From Bacillota bacterium (GTDB lineage: Bacteria > Bacillota > Clostridia > Christensenellales > Christensenellaceae): 64,000 bases of DNA. Positions 60,028 to 64,000 of the stretch are shown in pieces. Made by a program: the position numbers and the translations under genes. The notes beneath the pieces are model-generated. The model saw nothing but the letters and a program-made list of their open reading frames with translations. It had not been told where the DNA came from and searched no databases. The number at the start of each line of letters is the position of its first letter. The stretch's first letter is position 1. The DNA is taken from assembly GCA_023408315.1 (NCBI GenBank), contig JAEYKI010000024.1, positions 62,001 to 126,000 of the forward strand. The letters run 5' to 3'.

Positions 60028-60879
60028 ATGGAATTGGATTTTGATCAGTATAAAACGATTGTTGAGTCCTCCCCGATGATTATTTGGAGGATGAAGCCGG
60101 ACGGTGTGTGCGATTATATGAACGCAACGGGTCTTGCATTTTCTGGCCGCACGCTGGCCGACGAATTGGAGGAGGGCTGGATGTCCCTTGTGCATCCAGA
60201 GGACGTTGCATATTGCCTTGCTATTTTAAGCCAGGCTGCGCAAGATAAGGAACCCTTTAAAATGGCTTTCCGTATGAAACGGTGTGATGGAGAATGGCGC
60301 TGGCTTAACGCCGTGGGCCAGCCTTATTTTGACGGCGCACAGGTTTTGAAGGGGTATACCGGCTGCTTTACGGATGTAACAGAACAGATGGCCTGGGAGC
60401 AACTGCAGTATATGGCGCAAAACGACAGCTTGACGGGCGTAAAAAACAGGCAGTTTTTTGAGCAACTGGCTTCCGACGAATTAGAAAAGTCAAAACGTTA
60501 CAAAACGCCCCTGTGCATCGTGCTTGTTGATATAGACGGGTTCCACGAAATCAACGAAGTGTACGGGCATCCGGCCGGGGACAAGATTTTGCAGGGCTTT
60601 GGGCGGTTGTTGAACGACCACATCCGCGTTTGCGATCATATGGGACGGTATGGTGGAGACGAGTTTATCATTATGCTGCCGCACACGGCGCAAAAAGACG
60701 CTGCAACGCTGATGCGGCGCATTTGTTCCCTGTTGCGGGAACCCCTTGAAATGGATGGGGGAAGAGCCCTGGAAGTGAGTTGCAGTTACGGAATAGCGGA
60801 ATTGGAGCAATGTGATACGCTTGAATCCCTGGAAGAAAGGGCGAACAGGGAAATGCTTGCGATGAGAAATAATGCGTAA
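60028..60879 (+). CDS. PAS-GGDEF diguanylate cyclase
   Basis: 283 aa. PAS domain (about 1-125) with VESSPMIIWRMKPDG, GEWRWLNAVGQPYFDG, then GGDEF domain: RYGGDEFIIMLPH with inhibitory RxxD site RVCD five residues before. Makes c-di-GMP; the intact I-site suggests product inhibition. AGAGGT precedes the ATG. Ends at a strong terminator. Confidence 0.92.
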   Translation: MELDFDQYKTIVESSPMIIWRMKPDGVCDYMNATGLAFSGRTLADELEEGWMSLVHPEDVAYCLAILSQAAQDKEPFKMAFRMKRCDGEWRWLNAVGQPYFDGAQVLKGYTGCFTDVTEQMAWEQLQYMAQNDSLTGVKNRQFFEQLASDELEKSKRYKTPLCIVLVDIDGFHEINEVYGHPAGDKILQGFGRLLNDHIRVCDHMGRYGGDEFIIMLPHTAQKDAATLMRRICSLLREPLEMDGGRALEVSCSYGIAELEQCDTLESLEERANREMLAMRNNA

Positions 60880-60880
60880 A

Positions 60881-60907
60881 AAAAAAGCGGCATTAGGCCG
60901 CTTTTTT
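60881..60907 (+). terminator. Strong terminator of GGDEF gene
   Basis: AAAAAAGCGGC / GCCGCTTTTTT perfect 11-bp stem, 5-nt loop. Confidence 0.9.
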
Positions 60908-61243
60908 GTTTTTTCGTATAAGCTTTTAAGGCGGGTATGCGTTTTTAGCTGCCCGTTTTATGAGGATAAAAATTATCCCAGAGCCGGAAGAAAGCGCTCC
61001 CACCATTATACCCGTAATGGAGGGCTTGTATATGCAACACATAATCTATTATAGTTTATTATACTCTGATAAAAGTAAACAGCCAGTTATTTAAAAAAAT
61101 TAATGCTTTTGGGCATGATATAGTATATTAGGATTAAAAACAGTTGTTTTTTCCTAAAAAATTGTAATTTTTAGTAAATAAATTAAATAATGATACGATA
61201 TAAATAGCACGGCCAAGGGTGCCGAAAGTGGGTTCTAAAAAGA
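60908..61243. other. Intergenic region before deacetylase pair
   Basis: 336 bases, AT-rich after 61070, no gene supported. No obvious -35/-10 pair of good match; an AT-rich promoter around 61150-61205 is possible. The 3' end GGCCAAGGGTGCCGAAAG upstream of the start codon is GC-rich and could fold but matches no RNA family I recognise. Confidence 0.45.
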
Positions 61244-62746
61244 ATGAAAAAAATATGTCTTACCGCGATGATATTGGTTGCTATTTTTGCTGCAGCCGGG
61301 TGCGTATGGACGTCCAAGCAAACTTTGCCGGCGCAACCCATTAAAACTGCAGAACCAACGCAAACTATTAATCCCCCGGCGGATGGGGAAAAAGCGCGGG
61401 AAATTTCTTATATATATACAACAAAACGGGCGTTTGCCTTAGTGTTTTCCGGCATGGCCGAAAAAGGCAAAATGGAAGCCATCTTGGATGAACTGGATAA
61501 ATATAAAATGAAGGCGTTATTCTTTTTTTCGGCAATGCGGGTGGCAGAGGAGCCGGACATTGCGGAGGAGATATTGCAAAGGGGTCATGAGATTGGAAAC
61601 GAAGGATTGACGGAAACGGATTTAACAAAATTGAACTATAATGAAGTTTATGAATCCATTCATAAATGCAATACAGTTATTGAGGAACGAACGGGCGTTA
61701 GGCCGCAGTATTTGTGGAACATGGGGGGCAAACACAACGACAATATACTGATGGCGGCAAAAGCAAACGGCCTTGATTTTGTTAAATATACAATTGATTT
61801 GCAAAGCTGGGAGCATAAAAGCGCCGGAGAAATTCAGAGTTATCTGGAAAATAAAATTACGCGCGGCGGGGTGATTGCTCTTGAAACGGAGGACCTGGAT
61901 TTATCGATAGATACGATAGACATTATTGCGAAGGTAAGCGCAGAGATGCAGTATTCTGTCCAGCCTTTGGATTATCTTTTGGCGAATTCGTACGAAAAAA
62001 AACCGCTTGAGGAGATTCCGGGATGGGACGCTGCCAAGATAAACCCAGATTATCAGGAGGCGCAGTATAATCTTGTTTATAATGGCCTGCCCGATAAAAA
62101 AGTATTGGTATTAACTTTTGACGACTGGGGCGGAGATTACGCCGTTACGCGGTTACTGGATATATTGGACGAGTATAACGTAAAAGCAACTTTCTTTCTG
62201 AGGGGAGACGGGGTGGCGGCAAATCCAAATCTGGCAAAAGCCATAGCGGAAGATGGAATGGATGTGGGAAACCACACGTACTCGCATCCAAACACCACGG
62301 AAATAACGCCGGAAGAAATTCAGAAGGAAGTTGTATCGTGCCACCAGGCCCTGACAGAAGCCATACAGGAGCAACCCAGTTTGCTGTTTCGTCCGCCATA
62401 CGGGGAAGTGAACGACACTACGGCGAAAGCGATTGCGGCTACGGGATATAAGGACATTATCAGATACAATGTTACCACATATGACTGGGACACAAACAAT
62501 AAGGCGCAACAAATTACAGATTCGGTTAAACAGAGGGCAACAAACGGCAGCATCGTTTTGTTTCATTTAATGATCCAGCTGGATACATACAAGGCACTGC
62601 CTCAAATTATTGAATACTACCAGGGCCTTGGGTACACCTTTATGACTGCGTCCGAATTGGTTGCTTCGGGCGACGCCGATATTTTGACATCGGTACCTTC
62701 GGAGGCTCCTGAAGATGAGGAAACAGCCGCTGCCGCAGGGGAATGA
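61244..62746 (+). CDS. Double NodB-domain polysaccharide deacetylase lipoprotein
   Basis: 500 aa. Signal MKKICLTAMILVAIFAAAGC with lipobox AAGC. The first NodB-like domain (about 60-245) lost its catalytic motif: FALVFSGMAEKG replaces TFDDG. The second (about 280-475) keeps LVLTFDDWGGDY, NHTYSHPN and LFRPPYGE. It removes N- or O-acetyl groups from polysaccharide, probably peptidoglycan, outside the membrane. Weak ribosome binding site (GTGGG). Followed by a paralogue 64 bp later. Confidence 0.88.
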   Translation: MKKICLTAMILVAIFAAAGCVWTSKQTLPAQPIKTAEPTQTINPPADGEKAREISYIYTTKRAFALVFSGMAEKGKMEAILDELDKYKMKALFFFSAMRVAEEPDIAEEILQRGHEIGNEGLTETDLTKLNYNEVYESIHKCNTVIEERTGVRPQYLWNMGGKHNDNILMAAKANGLDFVKYTIDLQSWEHKSAGEIQSYLENKITRGGVIALETEDLDLSIDTIDIIAKVSAEMQYSVQPLDYLLANSYEKKPLEEIPGWDAAKINPDYQEAQYNLVYNGLPDKKVLVLTFDDWGGDYAVTRLLDILDEYNVKATFFLRGDGVAANPNLAKAIAEDGMDVGNHTYSHPNTTEITPEEIQKEVVSCHQALTEAIQEQPSLLFRPPYGEVNDTTAKAIAATGYKDIIRYNVTTYDWDTNNKAQQITDSVKQRATNGSIVLFHLMIQLDTYKALPQIIEYYQGLGYTFMTASELVASGDADILTSVPSEAPEDEETAAAAGE

Positions 62747-62809
62747 TATTCTGGCTGATTTGTTGCATACGGAAAATCCGGCAAACATTGAAAAGAATAG
62801 GAGAGTTAA

Positions 62810-64000
62810 ATGGATCCTAAGATAAACAAAAGCAAAATAGCCGTACTGGCAACCTGTATACTGTTTTTTTCATTTCTGCTGGCCGCGGGCTGTTCGTCGC
62901 AAAACCAGGCGGCATCAGCTAGCCCTTCCGCAACGCCCGCACACACCGCGCAGGGGGAAAAGGCGGATGTGCTTTCCTATATATATACTACAAAACGTTC
63001 TTTTGCCGTTGTTATTTCCGGCATGTCCGACAAAAACTCCATGGAAACGATTTTAAGCGCGCTGGATAAATATGAGATGAAGGCGCTTTTCTTCCTGCCT
63101 GCGATGCGGGTTGCGGAAGAGCCGGATATAGCAAAAGAAATTTTAGACAGGGGCCATTCCATTGGCAACAACGGCCTGGAAGGCAAAGATCTCACAAAAT
63201 ACAGTTACGATGAGATAAGCGCCCAACTTAAAAAAGCGAACGGAGTGATCAGCCAGGAAGCGGGCGTTACCCCCGGGTTTTTATGGAACATGGGCGGAAA
63301 ATATAACGACGAAGTGCTAATAGCCGCCAAGGCGTGCGGGCTTCAGCTTGTTACATACAACATCAATCTGCAAAACTGGGAAGGGAAAACTTCCGCGGAA
63401 GTGCAGAGCTACCTGGAAAATAAGATTACACGCGGAGGCATTATTGCGCTCAGCGCGAACGACCTGAATACGGCACTGAACACGCTGGACCTGATTGAAA
63501 AAGTGCAAACGGAAATGGGCTATTCCGTACAGCCTCTGCAATACCTGCTGGACAATCAATATGAAAGAAAGCCACTGAAGGAAATTCCCGGGTGGGACGC
63601 AGCCAAAATCAACCCGGATTATGAGAACGCGGAGTACGACATTGTATACAACGGCCTGCGCGACAGAAAAATTGTATGCCTCTCGTTTGATGACTGGGGA
63701 TGCGACTATTCCATAACGCGCATACTGGACGAGCTTGACCAACGCGGCGTTAAAGCTACCTTCTTCTTGCGCGGCAACGGGCCGGAAGCAAATCCAAACC
63801 TGGCCAAGGCGATTGCGGAGAGTGGTAACGATGTGGCGAACCATACCTATACGCATCCGGTTTTAACTACGCTAACGTCCCGGCAGATACAGGAGCAGGT
63901 GGTTAAATGCCACCAGGTGCTTACGGAAGCCATACAGGAACAGCCCAAGCTGCTTTTCCGCCCGCCCACCGGCGAAATAAGCGAGATGGCGGCGCATGCC
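62810..64000 (+). CDS. Tandem paralogue double NodB deacetylase lipoprotein (partial)
   Basis: At least 397 aa; runs off the window end. Lipoprotein signal with lipobox AAGC (ILFFSFLLAAGC) and Ser/Ala/Pro linker. First NodB-like domain with FAVVISGMSDKN instead of TFDD; second with LSFDDWGCDY, NHTYTHPV and LFRPPTGE (PYG replaced by PTG). Clearly a duplicate of the previous gene, with conserved linker PGWDAAKINPDY. AGGAGAG 4 bp before the ATG. Confidence 0.9.
   Translation, partial: MDPKINKSKIAVLATCILFFSFLLAAGCSSQNQAASASPSATPAHTAQGEKADVLSYIYTTKRSFAVVISGMSDKNSMETILSALDKYEMKALFFLPAMRVAEEPDIAKEILDRGHSIGNNGLEGKDLTKYSYDEISAQLKKANGVISQEAGVTPGFLWNMGGKYNDEVLIAAKACGLQLVTYNINLQNWEGKTSAEVQSYLENKITRGGIIALSANDLNTALNTLDLIEKVQTEMGYSVQPLQYLLDNQYERKPLKEIPGWDAAKINPDYENAEYDIVYNGLRDRKIVCLSFDDWGCDYSITRILDELDQRGVKATFFLRGNGPEANPNLAKAIAESGNDVANHTYTHPVLTTLTSRQIQEQVVKCHQVLTEAIQEQPKLLFRPPTGEISEMAAHA

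Overview
The window comes from a low-to-mid GC Gram-positive, most likely an anaerobic spore-forming clostridial Firmicute (Christensenellales/Eubacteriales-like; this placement is inference). The evidence: consensus sigma-A promoters (TTGACA-17-TATAAT), AGGAGG ribosome binding sites with frequent TTG/GTG starts, Firmicute lipoprotein signals, a DUF1540 protein, a SleC-type regulatory domain protein, Gly/Cys-rich coat-like mini-proteins, EFR1-type ferredoxin flavoproteins, a BlaI/BlaR1 pair and a guanidine-I riboswitch. There is no rRNA operon, CRISPR array, insertion sequence or intact prophage. Most of the window is chromosomal core with many small accessory genes.

Layout. 1-1.4 kb: end of purH, then purD. 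1.6-6.7 kb: secreted or envelope genes (lipoprotein, NlpC/P60 hydrolase), an SPFH/ribbon-helix-helix operon behind a perfect 13-bp inverted repeat, two stand-alone carboxypeptidase-like regulatory domains and a 40-aa gene with its own promoter and terminator. 6.9-17.7 kb: ABC-2 exporter, QueG-like ferredoxin protein, YetF-type protein, TetR plus an iron-sulfur flavoprotein, lipoproteins and membrane proteins, an acyltransferase and an EFR1 flavodoxin/ferredoxin. 17.8-22.4 kb: leftward lysine/diaminopimelate operon asd-dapA-dapB, in which DapB carries a C-terminal aspartokinase-type ACT tandem, followed by a COG2509 FAD enzyme. 22.6-28.4 kb: rightward operon of M20 hydrolase, methyltransferase, Hsp33, TPR protein, THUMP-type RNA methyltransferase and lipoprotein. 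29-32.5 kb: guanidine exporter under a ykkC/guanidine-I riboswitch, tRNA-Thr(CGU) and a short SecA paralogue. 32.7-38.6 kb: small regulators, DUF1540 and coat-like peptides, N-acetylmuramoyl-L-alanine amidase, and an XRE repressor/mini-ImmA module with a self-overlapping operator, then tRNA-Val(GAC). 39-42 kb: glucosaminidase with a leader peptide and possible ATT start, and a TetR operon. 42.4-50.3 kb: divergent membrane pyrophosphatase with an acidic tail, ProX/PrdX-type deacylase, OsmC, CapA-like lipoprotein. 50.4-55 kb: nitroreductase, AmmeMemoRadiSam A/B fusion, its radical SAM partner, an SDR and DUF1848. 55-58 kb: BlaR1/BlaI pair. 58-64 kb: methyltransferase, coat-like peptide, PAS-GGDEF cyclase and two tandem double-NodB deacetylase lipoproteins, the second cut by the window edge.

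The most unusual items are the DapB-ACT fusion, the SPFH/RHH operon with its operator, the AmmeMemoRadiSam fusion operon, the XRE/mini-ImmA module, the leader-peptide/ATT-start arrangement at 39.2 kb, and the duplicated deacetylases with an inactive first domain. Many exported proteins share Ser/Ala/Pro low-complexity linkers.
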